NCBI RefSeq assembly: GCF_001571265.1
Contig: NZ_BCTL01000004.1
Coordinates: forward strand, 62,001 to 126,000
Length of the DNA stretch: 64,000 bases
Reading direction: 5' to 3'
Origin: Cedecea neteri NBRC 105707 = ATCC 33855
GTDB lineage: Bacteria; Pseudomonadota; Gammaproteobacteria; Enterobacterales; Enterobacteriaceae
Positions 31,256-42,073 of the stretch are shown here, piece after piece; position 1 is the first letter of the stretch; each line of letters begins with the position of its first letter. The notes under the pieces were generated by a model. It was not told the DNA's origin and made no database searches. It saw only the letters and a list, made by a program, of their open reading frames with translations. A program made the position numbers and the translations under genes.

Positions 31256-32647
31256 TTAACGGTGGGCTAGTTCCACTTCTTCTTCACTGTTCAGAATCTC
31301 TTTGTCGGTCTGCTTCATCAGTTGGCTGGTGATAGTCCCGGCGGTCATCGACCCGCTGACGTTCAGTGCGGTACGGCCCATATCAATCAGCGGCTCAACG
31401 GAAATCAGCAGTGCGACCAGGGTTACCGGCAGCCCCATGGCTGGCAGGACGATCAGCGCGGCGAAGGTGGCACCGCCGCCTACGCCGGCAACGCCTGCGG
31501 AGCTAACGGTCACAATACCCACCAGCGTTGCAATCCAGACCGGATCCAGCGGGTTGATCCCTACGGTTGGAGCTACCATGACGGCCAGCATCGCCGGGTA
31601 AAGACCCGCGCAGCCGTTCTGGCCGATGGTCGCGCCGAAGGACGCAGAGAAGCTGGCGATAGACTCAGGCACGCCAAGGCGACGGGTTTGCGCTTCGACG
31701 TTCAGCGGAATACTTGCTGCGCTGGAACGGCTGGTAAAGGCGAAGGTCAGCACCGGCCACACTTTGCGGAAGTATTTCACCGGGCTAACGCCGTTGAATG
31801 CCAGCAGAATGGCGTGAACGCCAAACATAATTGCCAGACCGAGGTAAGACGCTACCACGAAGCTGCCCAGCTTGATGATGTCCTGCAGGTTTGAGCCTGC
31901 GACCACTTTGGTCATCAGCGCCAGCACGCCGTATGGCGTCAGCTGCATGACCAGACGAACCAGCTTCATCACCCAGCTTTGCAGCGTGTCGATAGCCACC
32001 AGAACACGCTCGCCTTTCGGCGCATCGTCTTTCAGCAGTTTCAGCGCCGCGACGCCCAGGAAGGCGGCGAAGATAACCACGCTGATGATAGACGTTGGGT
32101 TTGCCCCGGTCAGATCGGCAAACGGGTTCTTCGGCACGAAGGAGAGGATCAGCTGCGGTACGGTCAGGTCTGCAACTTTACCAATGTAGTTGGACTGAAT
32201 CGCCGCCAGACGGGCGTTTTCGGCATTGCCCTGAACCAGACCTTCAGCGGTCAGGCCAAACAGGTTGGTGACCAGTACCCCGACCAGCGCGGCAATCAGC
32301 GTGGTGAACAGCAGCGTACCGATAGACAGAATGCTGATTTTCCCCAGAGAAGAGGCGTTGTGCAGTTTGGCTACGGCGCTCAGGATTGAGGCGAAGACCA
32401 GCGGCATAACAATCATCTGCAGCAGCTGTACATAGCCGTTGCCGACCACGTTAAACCACTGAATGGAATCTTTCAGTACCGCGCTGTCGGAGCCATAAAC
32501 GGTGTGCAGCGCCAGGCCAAAGATCACGCCCAGAACCAGACCCGCCAGCACTTTTTTGGCGAGACTCCATTGTTTATGGCGAGTTTGCGCCAGCAGCAAT
32601 AGCAATACAACGAACACCACAATGTTCGCTACCAGTGGAAAATTCAT
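31256..32647 (-). CDS. tcyP: L-cystine symporter TcyP
   Basis: A 463-residue dicarboxylate/amino acid:cation symporter-family cystine importer (E. coli YdjN/TcyP). Multiple membrane segments start with [21 protein letters not shown]. The serine-rich hairpin [17 protein letters not shown] and the substrate/cation region [16 protein letters not shown] are conserved. The C-terminal tail is acidic. E. coli tcyP is CysB-regulated; no site was identified here. Confidence 0.96.
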   Translation of the reverse strand: MNFPLVANIVVFVVLLLLLAQTRHKQWSLAKKVLAGLVLGVIFGLALHTVYGSDSAVLKDSIQWFNVVGNGYVQLLQMIVMPLVFASILSAVAKLHNASSLGKISILSIGTLLFTTLIAALVGVLVTNLFGLTAEGLVQGNAENARLAAIQSNYIGKVADLTVPQLILSFVPKNPFADLTGANPTSIISVVIFAAFLGVAALKLLKDDAPKGERVLVAIDTLQSWVMKLVRLVMQLTPYGVLALMTKVVAGSNLQDIIKLGSFVVASYLGLAIMFGVHAILLAFNGVSPVKYFRKVWPVLTFAFTSRSSAASIPLNVEAQTRRLGVPESIASFSASFGATIGQNGCAGLYPAMLAVMVAPTVGINPLDPVWIATLVGIVTVSSAGVAGVGGGATFAALIVLPAMGLPVTLVALLISVEPLIDMGRTALNVSGSMTAGTITSQLMKQTDKEILNSEEEVELAHR

Positions 32648-32779
32648 CCCCGTATCTCCTGATTTATTGTCACGCGGCCGCGCATGGGCGACCGTTATGT
32701 TGCAAAGCGTAACAGATGGCAGGTCGTTGGCTTATATTCAAAAGGAATTGATTATTACCAAATGAATTATTTTGGCTGT

Positions 32780-33370
32780 TTAACGCTCAGACTGGTGAGT
32801 TATAAAGCTATTAAAGGTGGTTTGCAGCGAATTTATCATCTGCGAAGACCAGCGCACTGCACCGTTTTCGGGCAGGCTTTGTGGCATCCAGACCGCCAGA
32901 CCGAACAGCGCCATGCATAAGGCTCGCTCAAGCTGATTGCCTTTTTGCGGCCGGACTACGGGGAAACGAAAGCGCCAGCGGCAGGGCCACAGTAGCGGAA
33001 CTCCAGCGGGCGTCAGCATGTCGGCGAGAATGTGGCTCAGGTAGCCCAGAACCATGCCCTGCAGCGCATCGGCCGGTATAACCCAGCTTTCCGGCACTTT
33101 GAGATAAAACAGTGCCAGCCCGGCAAACACCGCAAACAGGCTGTGGGTGAATCCCCGGTGGCCGCACATTCGTGCTACGGGCTTTGAGACCCAGCTTAAC
33201 CGCTGGCCCAGGAAGGATTTCGGGTGGTCAATGTCTGGCAGCAGGCAGGTCAGAATGGCAGACGGCACGATGTGCCACCAGTCGCCCTGGGCAAGGACGG
33301 GGGTAAGCTCGGCGTTTTTGGCAAAAACTGCGCAGGCAATAGAAAAGAGCAGGTGGCCTTCCGCCGTCAT
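32780..33370 (-). CDS. ydjM: SOS-regulated inner-membrane protein YdjM
   Basis: A 196-residue protein of the YdjM/DUF457 metal-dependent hydrolase-like membrane family. LLPDIDHPKSFLGQRL carries an Asp/His motif, and HRGFTHSLFAVF and GYLSHILADMLTPAGVPLLWP carry further His/Asp residues. The start MTAEGHLLFSIACAVFAKNAELTPV (ATG at 33368-33370) equals E. coli, and the eleven extra upstream codons are discarded. Two LexA-like boxes precede it. Confidence 0.94.
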   Translation of the reverse strand: MTAEGHLLFSIACAVFAKNAELTPVLAQGDWWHIVPSAILTCLLPDIDHPKSFLGQRLSWVSKPVARMCGHRGFTHSLFAVFAGLALFYLKVPESWVIPADALQGMVLGYLSHILADMLTPAGVPLLWPCRWRFRFPVVRPQKGNQLERALCMALFGLAVWMPQSLPENGAVRWSSQMINSLQTTFNSFITHQSER

Positions 33371-33389
33371 GATACAACCCGAATGAAGA

Positions 33390-33427
33390 AACTGTCGATT
33401 CATCCAGTATAGGGTTTTTGTACAGTA
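33390..33427 (-). promoter_or_regulatory. Tandem LexA boxes of ydjM
   Basis: Box 1 (33390-33409) reads on the minus strand TACTGG-ATGAATCG-ACAGTT, a CTG-N10-CAG match. Box 2 (33408-33427) reads TACTGT-ACAAAAAC-CCTATA, with one perfect and one degenerate half. The boxes nearly abut, 20 bp apart. E. coli ydjM is recalled to have two boxes as well. Confidence 0.82.
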
Positions 33428-33491
33428 TTCGGAAGTAGTGACGGTGTAACATTTTGTCAGGGAGATGGGCGGCCTGAGCCGCCCGAGAGAT

Positions 33492-34160
33492 TTAGCCTTT
33501 CAGGCTAGCTTCGGTGAGTTGAACCAGCGAAGGCAATTTGACGTCCGCCAGGCACCAGCGCGGGTCGGCAAAGTTCTCATCTGCAGGTACCACAATGGAT
33601 CGCATCCGTGCCGCTTTGGTGGCGATCATGCCGTTGACGGAGTCTTCGAGCGTGACGCAGGACAGCGGATCGATCCCCAGCTTCGCGGCGGCATCCAGAT
33701 ACACCTGTGGGTGAGGTTTGCTGTAAGGCAGATGTTCGGCGGAGGCGATAGCGTCGAAGTACTGGCGCAGGTCGAACATCTCAAGCACTTTTTCCAGCAT
33801 GTGCAACGGGGAGGCGGAGGCCAGGCCAACCTTCAGGCCCAGCGTTTTGCAAAGCTTCACCGCTTCAACAACGCCAGGCAGTAGCGGGCGCTGTTCTTCA
33901 ACCAGCGCAATAGCACGTTCGATAACGCGCGCGGTCACTTCCTGGCGCGACGGCCCGGTCCACGGCTGGCGTGAATACCAAAGTTCAACCACCAGATCGA
34001 TGCGCAATCCCAGCGTGTCAGGCAGCTCGTGACGACGCGTAATATCGACGCCGATGCTCGCCAGAACGTCCAGCTCCGCACGATCCCAAAGCGGCTCGGA
34101 ATCTATCAGTAGCCCATCCATATCAAAAATTGCCGCGAGGATTTGGCGCGTTTCAGCCAT
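33492..34160 (-). CDS. hxpB: HAD-family hexitol phosphatase B
   Basis: A 222-residue HAD subfamily IA sugar-phosphate phosphatase (YniC), with reported activity on 2-deoxyglucose-6-phosphate and hexitol phosphates. The nucleophile motif is AIFDMDGLLIDSEPLWDRAE, motif II is GLASASPLHM, and motifs III/IV are YSKPHPQVYLDAA and CVTLEDSVNG. The length equals the E. coli protein. It is divergent from yniB. Confidence 0.96.
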   Translation of the reverse strand: MAETRQILAAIFDMDGLLIDSEPLWDRAELDVLASIGVDITRRHELPDTLGLRIDLVVELWYSRQPWTGPSRQEVTARVIERAIALVEEQRPLLPGVVEAVKLCKTLGLKVGLASASPLHMLEKVLEMFDLRQYFDAIASAEHLPYSKPHPQVYLDAAAKLGIDPLSCVTLEDSVNGMIATKAARMRSIVVPADENFADPRWCLADVKLPSLVQLTEASLKG

Positions 34161-34328
34161 TAAGTGACTCCTTTCTGTTCGTCAAAATAAAATGTTTGTG
34201 TATCTTTAGCCGGAAACGAAGCCCGAAGCTACCGCTTTTGCGAATTTAGCCCGCAAAGCTCAGGCGAAATAGCGCCACACAAGGTAGACTTTGAGCGTAT
34301 AACGTTACGTCCTAATAAAGGGGAGTGC

Positions 34329-34865
34329 ATGACGTATCAACAAGCTGGACGCATTGCGATTTTAAAGCGCGTGGCGGGTTGGGTGATTTTTATCCCAGCA
34401 CTGCTGTCGACCGTGATTTCGGTCCTGAAGTTTATGTATCAGCACAGTGAAAAACAGCCGGGCATTGACGCCGTGATGATGGATTTCGCCCACGTGATGA
34501 TTGAGATGATGCGGTTCAATACCCCATTCCTGAATTTCTTCTGGTACAACTCGCCGCTGCCGGATTTTAACGGACAGGTAAATATTTTCTTCTGGCTGAT
34601 ATTTGCGCTGATTTTTATCGGTCTGGCGCTGCAGGACTCCGGGGCCCGCATGAGCCGCCAGGCAAAATTCCTGCGCGAGGGTGTGCAGGATCAGCTGATT
34701 CTTGAACAGGCTAAAGGGCCTGAGGGACTCAGCAAAGCGCAGCTCGATGCGAAAGTGATTGTTCCTCATCACACGATCTTACTGCAGATTTTTCCGCTTT
34801 ATGTCCTGCCGGTGATTGTCATCGTGGTGGGATATTTCTTCTTCAAACTGCTCGGCTTTTTATAA
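34329..34865 (+). CDS. yniB: YniB-family inner-membrane protein
   Basis: A 178-residue protein of unknown function with about four membrane segments: VAGWVIFIPALLSTVISVLKF, INIFFWLIFALIFIGLALQ (approximate), and a C-terminal pair, ILLQIFPLYVLPVIVIVVGYFFFKLLGFL in pieces. It matches E. coli YniB in length and position between hxpB and yniA. Confidence 0.93.
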   Translation: MTYQQAGRIAILKRVAGWVIFIPALLSTVISVLKFMYQHSEKQPGIDAVMMDFAHVMIEMMRFNTPFLNFFWYNSPLPDFNGQVNIFFWLIFALIFIGLALQDSGARMSRQAKFLREGVQDQLILEQAKGPEGLSKAQLDAKVIVPHHTILLQIFPLYVLPVIVIVVGYFFFKLLGFL

Positions 34866-34872
34866 AATAACG

Positions 34873-34901
34873 GGCCACGCCGTTCAGGAGTGGCCAGCTT
34901 T
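34873..34901 (+). terminator. Terminator between yniB and yniA
   Basis: GGCCAC (34873-34878) and GTGGCC (34890-34895) form a 6-bp stem followed by AGCTTTTTA between convergent genes. Confidence 0.65.
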
Positions 34902-35762
34902 TTACGCCGCCAATACTTTCTCCAGCGCCTTTTGTGCCGTCACAAGGTGTTGCCCGCCAAACAGAATCGCCCGATTAAGCAGAGTATAAAGTTGGTAAAT
35001 AGGCTGGCGGTCGAGGAAGCCTGTTGGCAACGGTGACACGGACTGATAGCCGTCATAAATTTGCGGCGGCTGGTCATTGTGCAGCGGCAGCATGGCCAGA
35101 TCGCATTCCCGGTCACCCCAGTAACAGGCGGGGTCGTAAATAAAGGGCCCGTCAGGCCCGAGAGCGCAGTTACCCGACCAGAGATCGCCGTGCAGGAGCG
35201 AAGGCTGAGGCTGATGTGAGGCCAGCGTCTGCTGGACAAAATCAACAATCAAATCAATATCGCCATAGTCTATGCCTTTCTCCGCCGCCATTTCCAACTG
35301 CCAGCCAATGCGCTGCTCAGCAAAGAAGGTTGACCAGCGCCGCTGCCAGGCGTTGGGCTGCGGCGTGGTGGAGAGATCGTTGTCAAAGTCGAGACCGAAC
35401 TGCGGCTGATCGCTCCATTGATGAAGCCTGGCCAACTGCTGACCGAGGAGAAACGAGTTATGGGCATCGAGGGGTTTAGATGGCAGAAATTCCAGTAGCA
35501 AGAAACTGTAATCTCTGTCGCTACCGAGCGCCCAGACCTTCGGCACTCTGACGGTTTTGCTGCGCGACAGCAGTTCTAGCTGGTCGGCTTCTGCCGTGAA
35601 GATGGGCAGCATTTCGCGCTCGTCGCACTTGACGAAGATCTCGTGGCCCGCATAACGAATATGCCATGCCGCGTGAATTTCGCCGCCGGGTAGCTCGGTG
35701 CGCTGTTCAATATCAGCTTCGCCCAATTGCTCGCTTAACAAATGACGGATGGCTTGCCACAT
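34902..35762 (-). CDS. yniA: Fructosamine kinase family protein YniA
   Basis: A 286-residue kinase-like protein. The start MWQAIRHLLSEQLG (ATG at 35760-35762) has GGGAG upstream and equals E. coli; the longer frame adds twelve unsupported codons. The APH-like catalytic loop is LLHGDLWSGNCALGPDGPFIYDPACYWGDRECDLAM, seen here as HGDLWSGN and DPACYWGDRE. The family acts in deglycation of fructosamines; the exact substrate is unproven. Confidence 0.95.
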   Translation of the reverse strand: MWQAIRHLLSEQLGEADIEQRTELPGGEIHAAWHIRYAGHEIFVKCDEREMLPIFTAEADQLELLSRSKTVRVPKVWALGSDRDYSFLLLEFLPSKPLDAHNSFLLGQQLARLHQWSDQPQFGLDFDNDLSTTPQPNAWQRRWSTFFAEQRIGWQLEMAAEKGIDYGDIDLIVDFVQQTLASHQPQPSLLHGDLWSGNCALGPDGPFIYDPACYWGDRECDLAMLPLHNDQPPQIYDGYQSVSPLPTGFLDRQPIYQLYTLLNRAILFGGQHLVTAQKALEKVLAA

Positions 35763-35860
35763 GACTTTTCTCCCCAGGTTTGCTGGTAGACACTGCAATC
35801 AATAGCTTATCGCCGTTTGCCGGGCAAAAACACGCGCTGACGCACAACCCCGGCCACTGC

Positions 35861-36142
35861 TTACTTTTGTTTCTGCCAGACTTCCCAGCGGGTAACGACG
35901 ACGGCAGGCTCCGTTCCCAACGCCACTGTTCCCAGCCCTCTGGCCAGCGCTTCAACTTCTTGTTCATCAAGGGGGCTGATTAGCCCGAAGCTGCCCGGGC
36001 CAAGTTCGTGAATTTTGCCCTGATCATCGGTGAGTGTAAGAGAAAAACCACCCCGGGTGAGCTGATTGTTCAGTTCGTTGATGTCGGTCAGGCTTTGTTC
36101 TTCAAATTGCACCGTTATTACATAGCGTTCAACATCGCTCAT
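35861..36142 (-). CDS. ydiZ: YdiZ small protein of unknown function
   Basis: A 93-residue protein matching E. coli YdiZ (ERYVITVQFEEQSLTDINELNNQLTRGGF; LTLTDDQGKIHELGPGSFGLISP). The ATG at 36140-36142 is chosen over a GTG two codons upstream. It lies about 100 bp downstream of pfkB on the same strand and could be on its transcript. There are no membrane segments or known catalytic motifs. Confidence 0.9.
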   Translation of the reverse strand: MSDVERYVITVQFEEQSLTDINELNNQLTRGGFSLTLTDDQGKIHELGPGSFGLISPLDEQEVEALARGLGTVALGTEPAVVVTRWEVWQKQK

Positions 36143-36241
36143 AGTCACCCCGTTGTTATCTTGAAGGTTTTAGCATAGTTCATGCTGCCGGAATGGCGAT
36201 ATTCTTGCCCTGCGGCAGCCTGTTTATTCTGCAACGAAACG

Positions 36242-37171
36242 TTATCCTCGCAGCCAGGTATAAATTTTCTGCGTATTTTCCAACGAGCAGAGGCGAGTAC
36301 CTTTGTTCAACGTAGCGGCACTGCCGGCAGCCACACCATAGCGAACGATATCCAGCAGCGGCGCGTTTTCCGCCAGCTTGAGCGTCATTGCGCCAACCAT
36401 GCTGTCCCCGGCGCCGACGGTGCTTTGGCTTTTGACCGGCGGCGGCACAACGTGCACGCGGTCGTGTGCATCAACCGCCAGCGCCCCCTGTGCTCCCAGA
36501 GAAACCACCACGCGTTTTGCCTGGCCACTGTCGACGAGATGCTGAGCGGCGGCACGCACGTCGTCAGGCTGGGTAAGTTCACGCTGAACTAATGTACTCA
36601 GCTCTTTCTGGTTTGGCTTCACCAGTTCGATGTTGCCCAGTGCGAGGGTGGCTTTCAGTGCTTCCCCCGAGCTGTCCACGATACAGCGTATGCCTTTCTC
36701 CTGAGCCGTTTTTACTAGCTGACAAAGCTTTTTGGTATCAACGCCCGGCGGCAGGCTACCGCTGATCGCCAGAATATCGCCGCGATGAAGGGCCAGCGCT
36801 TTTTGTTCCAGCTGCAGAAATTCATCATCCGTCAGAGCGGCGCCAGGCATGACAAATCGATATTGTTCGCCGGTAGATTCGGTATGAACGTGCAGATTCT
36901 GGCGGGTCCAGTCTTTCGCTTCAACGGTGTCAACGGTGACGTGCTCTTCAAGCAGTAAGTCACGAAGGTGCTGACCGGTAGCGCCGCCAACCGGGAATAT
37001 CGCCGTGGCATGCCCCCCCAAATGGACAATGGCACGGGCAACGTTTATGCCACCGCCGCCGGGTTCAAAGATGGGCGAGGTGCAGCGAAGTTTCCCTTCA
37101 GGGTAGATCTGCGCCGTGACGGTGGCGCTGTCGAGGGAAGGGGCGAGGGTGAGTGTAAAAATAGCGGTCAT
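36242..37171 (-). CDS. pfkB: 6-phosphofructokinase II
   Basis: PfkB/ribokinase-family glycolytic kinase of 309 residues, the E. coli length. The start MTAIFTLTLAPSLDSATVT follows GGAGGAGAC. Family signatures are EPGGGGINVARAI (substrate) and STVGAGDSMVGAM (catalytic Asp, anion hole). The K-12 start codon region is similar. The upstream open frame to 37243 is not supported. Confidence 0.97.
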   Translation of the reverse strand: MTAIFTLTLAPSLDSATVTAQIYPEGKLRCTSPIFEPGGGGINVARAIVHLGGHATAIFPVGGATGQHLRDLLLEEHVTVDTVEAKDWTRQNLHVHTESTGEQYRFVMPGAALTDDEFLQLEQKALALHRGDILAISGSLPPGVDTKKLCQLVKTAQEKGIRCIVDSSGEALKATLALGNIELVKPNQKELSTLVQRELTQPDDVRAAAQHLVDSGQAKRVVVSLGAQGALAVDAHDRVHVVPPPVKSQSTVGAGDSMVGAMTLKLAENAPLLDIVRYGVAAGSAATLNKGTRLCSLENTQKIYTWLRG

Positions 37172-37343
37172 GTCTCCTCCTTTTTTAGCCATTGTCCTAA
37201 AGAGTAGCACCGCAGCGGGAAGTGAAATGTTAATTAAAATCATGATTTATCGAATGATTATCCAAAAACCTTAATCTTCGTATCCTTATGAAAATAAAGA
37301 TGTTTTAAGAGCTCTCTTATACAAAAAATGAAACAAGAACCCA

Positions 37344-37372
37344 TTGCTATGTTATTGCGGAGTTTTTATAAT
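37344..37372 (+). promoter_or_regulatory. Sigma-70-type promoter of ydiY
   Basis: TTGCTA (37344-37349), a 17-bp spacer and TATAAT (37367-37372) lie about 90 bp before the ydiY start in an AT-rich divergent region. Confidence 0.6.
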
Positions 37373-37462
37373 TTGTAACCTTTCCGGGGCGGCTTAGATT
37401 TGATCCCGAGGAAAGATTCCGGAACCTTAATGGTTTCTTTTTTGTGTTGTACGGATTAATAA

Positions 37463-38221
37463 ATGAAGCTTTTAAAGACAGTGCCGGTTGCACTTTTACT
37501 CACCGGTGGAGCGTTCTTTAGCCACTTTGCAGTGGCAGATGACTCAGTATTTACTGTCATGGATGACCCAACTACCGCGAAGAAACCCTTCGAAGGTAAT
37601 CTAAATGCAGGCTATCTTGCGCAGGCAGGCAATACCAAAAGTTCCAACTTGACTGCTAACACCAATATGACCTGGTACAACACGGCTACCGCCTGGTCAA
37701 TTTGGGGTACCGCAAGTAACACCTCTTCCAACGATGTGCGCTCTTCTGAGAAATACTCAGCAGGTGGGCGTGGTCGTTACAACATGACTGACTATGACTA
37801 TATCTTTGGTCAGGCAAGCTGGTTGACTGACCGCTACAACGGTTACCATGCGCGCGATGTCTTCACCGCGGGTTATGGTCGTCAGTTGCTGAATGGCCCG
37901 GTTCACAGTCTTCGTGTGGAATTCGGTCCAGGTGTACGTTACGACGAATTTACCGATGGTAACAACGAGACTCAGGCGCTGGGCTATGCGTCTGCGACTT
38001 ATAACTGGCAGCTAACCGATAACGCTAAGTTTATTCAGGGCGTGTCCGTGCTGGGCAGTGACGACACCACGGTGAACTCAGAGACGGCGCTGGATGTGGC
38101 TATCAGTGAGCATTTTGGCCTGAAAGTAGGCTATAACGTGACCTGGAACTCCGATCCGCCGTCTACTGCACCAAACCATACCGACAGACGTACGCAAATT
38201 ACGCTCGGGTATAAGATGTAA
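37463..38221 (+). CDS. ydiY: DUF481 outer-membrane-type protein YdiY
   Basis: A 252-residue secreted beta-rich protein, the same length as E. coli YdiY. The signal peptide is MKLLKTVPVALLLTGGAFFSHFAVA. Alternating aromatic/polar strands end in TQITLGYKM, a C-terminal beta-signal ending in a hydrophobic residue. EGNLNAGYLAQAGNTKSSNL is the DUF481 opening. Family members are salt- or acid-induced porin-like proteins; the function is unknown. Confidence 0.94.
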   Translation: MKLLKTVPVALLLTGGAFFSHFAVADDSVFTVMDDPTTAKKPFEGNLNAGYLAQAGNTKSSNLTANTNMTWYNTATAWSIWGTASNTSSNDVRSSEKYSAGGRGRYNMTDYDYIFGQASWLTDRYNGYHARDVFTAGYGRQLLNGPVHSLRVEFGPGVRYDEFTDGNNETQALGYASATYNWQLTDNAKFIQGVSVLGSDDTTVNSETALDVAISEHFGLKVGYNVTWNSDPPSTAPNHTDRRTQITLGYKM

Positions 38222-38228
38222 GACTAAG

Positions 38229-38258
38229 AAGCCGGATAATATCCGGCTTTGTTTTTTC
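38229..38258 (+). terminator. ydiY terminator
   Basis: AAGCCGGAT (38229-38237) and ATCCGGCTT (38241-38249) with a 3-nt loop, followed by TGTTTTTT. Confidence 0.85.
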
Positions 38259-38345
38259 CTCGTGTGCCCGCTCTTCGTTTTTTCCTATCTTTTTGAGAAC
38301 CAAAACCGCCTGGCAAAACGCATCGTGCCCTGAGAATAATCATGC

Positions 38346-38600
38346 ATGACTATCTATCGCGTACGAGTGGGGTTTCATAACCCTTCAGCCCTGACCTTCA
38401 GGCAGCTTGATGAAATTCTGGAGCCGCAGCGATTCTGGCGTACCGAATCCGGCGACGGGACCTTTCGCTATTTCATGGAATACGAATATGAGTCTGAATT
38501 AAGAGACCTTTGCGCGGTGTGCGAGCTGGCATATTCCCAGGCTTGTAAGGTAAAAAAATGCCCGCTAGTGCTGGTGGAAGAGAAAAGCAAAGCGGCATAA
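38346..38600 (+). CDS. Unrecognised 84-residue protein with four cysteines
   Basis: The frame encodes MTIYRVRVGFHNPSALTFRQ followed by an acidic, aromatic middle (FRYFMEYEYESELRD) and a Cys-rich end, CAVCELAYSQACKVKKCP, i.e. C-x2-C-x8-C-x4-C. That could bind a metal or form disulfides; there is no signal peptide. Codon choice looks coding, but no Shine-Dalgarno sequence precedes the ATG. It lies alone between ydiY and thrS. I do not recognise a family. Confidence 0.6.
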   Translation: MTIYRVRVGFHNPSALTFRQLDEILEPQRFWRTESGDGTFRYFMEYEYESELRDLCAVCELAYSQACKVKKCPLVLVEEKSKAA

Positions 38601-38816
38601 CTCTCCTTGAAAAGGGCAGATGACAGCCTTATTTATCAAGCCAGTTACCGGCAACAAGGGATGTATTCCCCTTTGCGTTAGTGTTACCATCAGCAGTTCA
38701 GGTGGGATGGCAGTGATGCCATTTTTCATTTGTGTATCCGACTGCGTACCAATTCGGCGATTGTTGGTCAAATGGTTACGCAACGACTTGTTCTAAAATC
38801 AATTTCTCTACTGTAT

Positions 38817-38840
38817 GTGATCTTTCGTGTGGGTCACCAC
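38817..38840 (+). promoter_or_regulatory. thrS translational operator (tRNA-Thr anticodon mimic)
   Basis: GTGATC...GGTCAC at 38817-38837 forms a hairpin whose loop carries CGT (38826-38828), the threonine anticodon. It lies just before the SD AAGG (38848-38851) of thrS. The same hairpin in E. coli is bound by ThrS to repress its own translation. Confidence 0.85.
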
Positions 38841-38858
38841 TGCAGATAAGGACTTAAC

Positions 38859-40787
38859 ATGCCTGTTATTACTCTTCCTGATGGCAGCCAACGCCATTAC
38901 GACAAACCCGTTAGCCCGATGGATGTTGCGCTGGATATTGGTCCAGGTCTTGCCAAAGCGTGTATCGCTGGCCGCGTAGACGGTGAACTGGTTGATGCTT
39001 CCGATATTATCGAAAACGATGCGAAGCTTGCGATAATCACCGCCAAAGACGAAGCGGGTCTGGAAATTCTTCGCCACTCCTGTGCTCACCTGCTGGGTCA
39101 TGCCATCAAGCAGCTGTGGCCACACACCAAAATGGCGATTGGCCCGGTTATTGACAACGGTTTCTACTACGACGTTGATCTGGACCACACCCTGACGCAG
39201 GAAGATCTTGAGCTACTCGAAAAGCGTATGCACGAGCTGGCCGAGAAAGATTACGACGTTATCAAGAAGAAGGTGAGCTGGCAGGAAGCGCGTGAGACTT
39301 TCGTCAACCGCGGTGAAAGCTATAAAGTCGCCATTCTTGACGAAAACATCAGCCATGATGACAAACCAGGTTTGTATCATCATGAAGAATACGTGGATAT
39401 GTGCCGTGGGCCACACGTACCGAATATGCGTTTCTGCCACCACTTTAAGCTGCAGAAAACCTCCGGTGCTTACTGGCGCGGTGACAGCAACAACAAGATG
39501 CTGCAGCGTATCTACGGCACCGCCTGGGCGGACAAAAAGCAGCTGAATGCTTATCTGCAGCGCCTGGAAGAAGCCTCCAAGCGTGACCACCGTAAAATCG
39601 GCAAGCAGCTTGACCTGTATCATATGCAGGAAGAAGCACCGGGTATGGTGTTCTGGCACAACGACGGCTGGACTATCTTCCGCGAGCTGGAAGTGTTCGT
39701 GCGCTCCAAGCTGAAAGAGTACCAGTACCAGGAAGTGAAAGGTCCGTTCATGATGGACCGCGTCCTGTGGGAAAAAACCGGCCACTGGGACAACTACAAA
39801 GATGCGATGTTCACCACCTCTTCCGAGAACCGTGAATACTGCATCAAGCCGATGAACTGCCCAGGTCACGTGCAGATCTTCAACCAGGGTCTGAAATCCT
39901 ACCGCGACCTGCCGCTGCGCATGGCCGAATTCGGTAGCTGCCACCGTAACGAACCGTCGGGCGCGCTGCATGGCCTAATGCGCGTACGTGGTTTTACTCA
40001 GGACGATGCTCACGTCTTCTGTACTGAAGAACAGGTTCGCGATGAAGTAAACAGCTGTATCCGTATGGTATACGACATGTACAGCACCTTCGGTTTTGAA
40101 AAAATCGTGGTGAAGCTGTCTACCCGTCCGGAAAAGCGCATTGGTAGCGACGAAATGTGGGATCGCGCGGAAGCGGATCTGGCCGTTGCGCTGCAGGAAA
40201 ACAATATCCCGTTTGACTATCAGCCGGGTGAGGGTGCATTCTACGGGCCTAAAATTGAGTTCACACTGTATGACTGCTTGGATCGTGCATGGCAGTGCGG
40301 TACCGTTCAGCTTGACTTCTCCCTGCCAACCCGCTTGAACGCCTCTTATATTGGCGAAAATAACGAGCGTTTGGTGCCGGTAATGATTCACCGCGCCATT
40401 TTAGGTTCAATGGAACGCTTTATCGGTATTCTGACCGAAGAGTTTGCTGGGTTCTTCCCAACATGGCTTGCTCCGGTGCAGGCGGTGGTGATGAATATCA
40501 CCGACGGCCAGGCAGAATACGTTAACGAATTGACTCGTAAACTCCAAAATGCGGGCATTCGCGTAAAAGCAGACTTGAGAAATGAGAAGATAGGCTTTAA
40601 AATCCGTGAACACACGTTACGTCGTGTCCCTTATATGCTGGTTTGTGGCGATAAAGAGGTCGAAGCAGGCAAAGTTGCCGTTCGTACCCGCCGCGGCAAA
40701 GACCTGGGAAGCATGGACGTCAACGAATTGATTGAAAAGCTGCAGCAAGAGATTCGCAGCCGCAATCTTCATCAACTGGAGGAATAA
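38859..40787 (+). CDS. thrS: Threonyl-tRNA synthetase
   Basis: Class II aminoacyl-tRNA synthetase of 642 residues, the E. coli length. It has an N-terminal TGS domain ([20 protein letters not shown]), a zinc-type editing domain with [16 protein letters not shown], catalytic motif 2 [20 protein letters not shown] and motif 3 [15 protein letters not shown]. The anticodon-binding domain is at the C-terminus. It begins the thrS-infC-rpmI-rplT cluster; infC starts 3 bp after the stop. Confidence 0.98.
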   Translation: MPVITLPDGSQRHYDKPVSPMDVALDIGPGLAKACIAGRVDGELVDASDIIENDAKLAIITAKDEAGLEILRHSCAHLLGHAIKQLWPHTKMAIGPVIDNGFYYDVDLDHTLTQEDLELLEKRMHELAEKDYDVIKKKVSWQEARETFVNRGESYKVAILDENISHDDKPGLYHHEEYVDMCRGPHVPNMRFCHHFKLQKTSGAYWRGDSNNKMLQRIYGTAWADKKQLNAYLQRLEEASKRDHRKIGKQLDLYHMQEEAPGMVFWHNDGWTIFRELEVFVRSKLKEYQYQEVKGPFMMDRVLWEKTGHWDNYKDAMFTTSSENREYCIKPMNCPGHVQIFNQGLKSYRDLPLRMAEFGSCHRNEPSGALHGLMRVRGFTQDDAHVFCTEEQVRDEVNSCIRMVYDMYSTFGFEKIVVKLSTRPEKRIGSDEMWDRAEADLAVALQENNIPFDYQPGEGAFYGPKIEFTLYDCLDRAWQCGTVQLDFSLPTRLNASYIGENNERLVPVMIHRAILGSMERFIGILTEEFAGFFPTWLAPVQAVVMNITDGQAEYVNELTRKLQNAGIRVKADLRNEKIGFKIREHTLRRVPYMLVCGDKEVEAGKVAVRTRRGKDLGSMDVNELIEKLQQEIRSRNLHQLEE

Positions 40788-41333
<546 letters not shown>

Positions 41334-41403
41334 GGCCATCAAGTAACATGCCGCGGGGCTTCGGCCTCGCGGATTTTGTTCGCCTACTGGTTCGTTTTAT
41401 TAA

Positions 41404-41622
<219 letters not shown>

Positions 41623-41663
41623 GTAAACTTTTTTTAATTAATTCAGAATAGAAACAGGAGAGC

Positions 41664-42023
<360 letters not shown>

Positions 42024-42032
42024 GCCAGTTTT

Positions 42033-42056
42033 AAGAGGGAGCTTGCTCCCTCTTTT
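42033..42056 (+). terminator. Terminator after rplT
   Basis: AAGAGGGAGC (42033-42042) and GCTCCCTCTT (42045-42054) followed by further T residues, 10 bp after the rplT stop. Confidence 0.85.
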
Positions 42057-42073
42057 AATTTATCCCCGTCATA

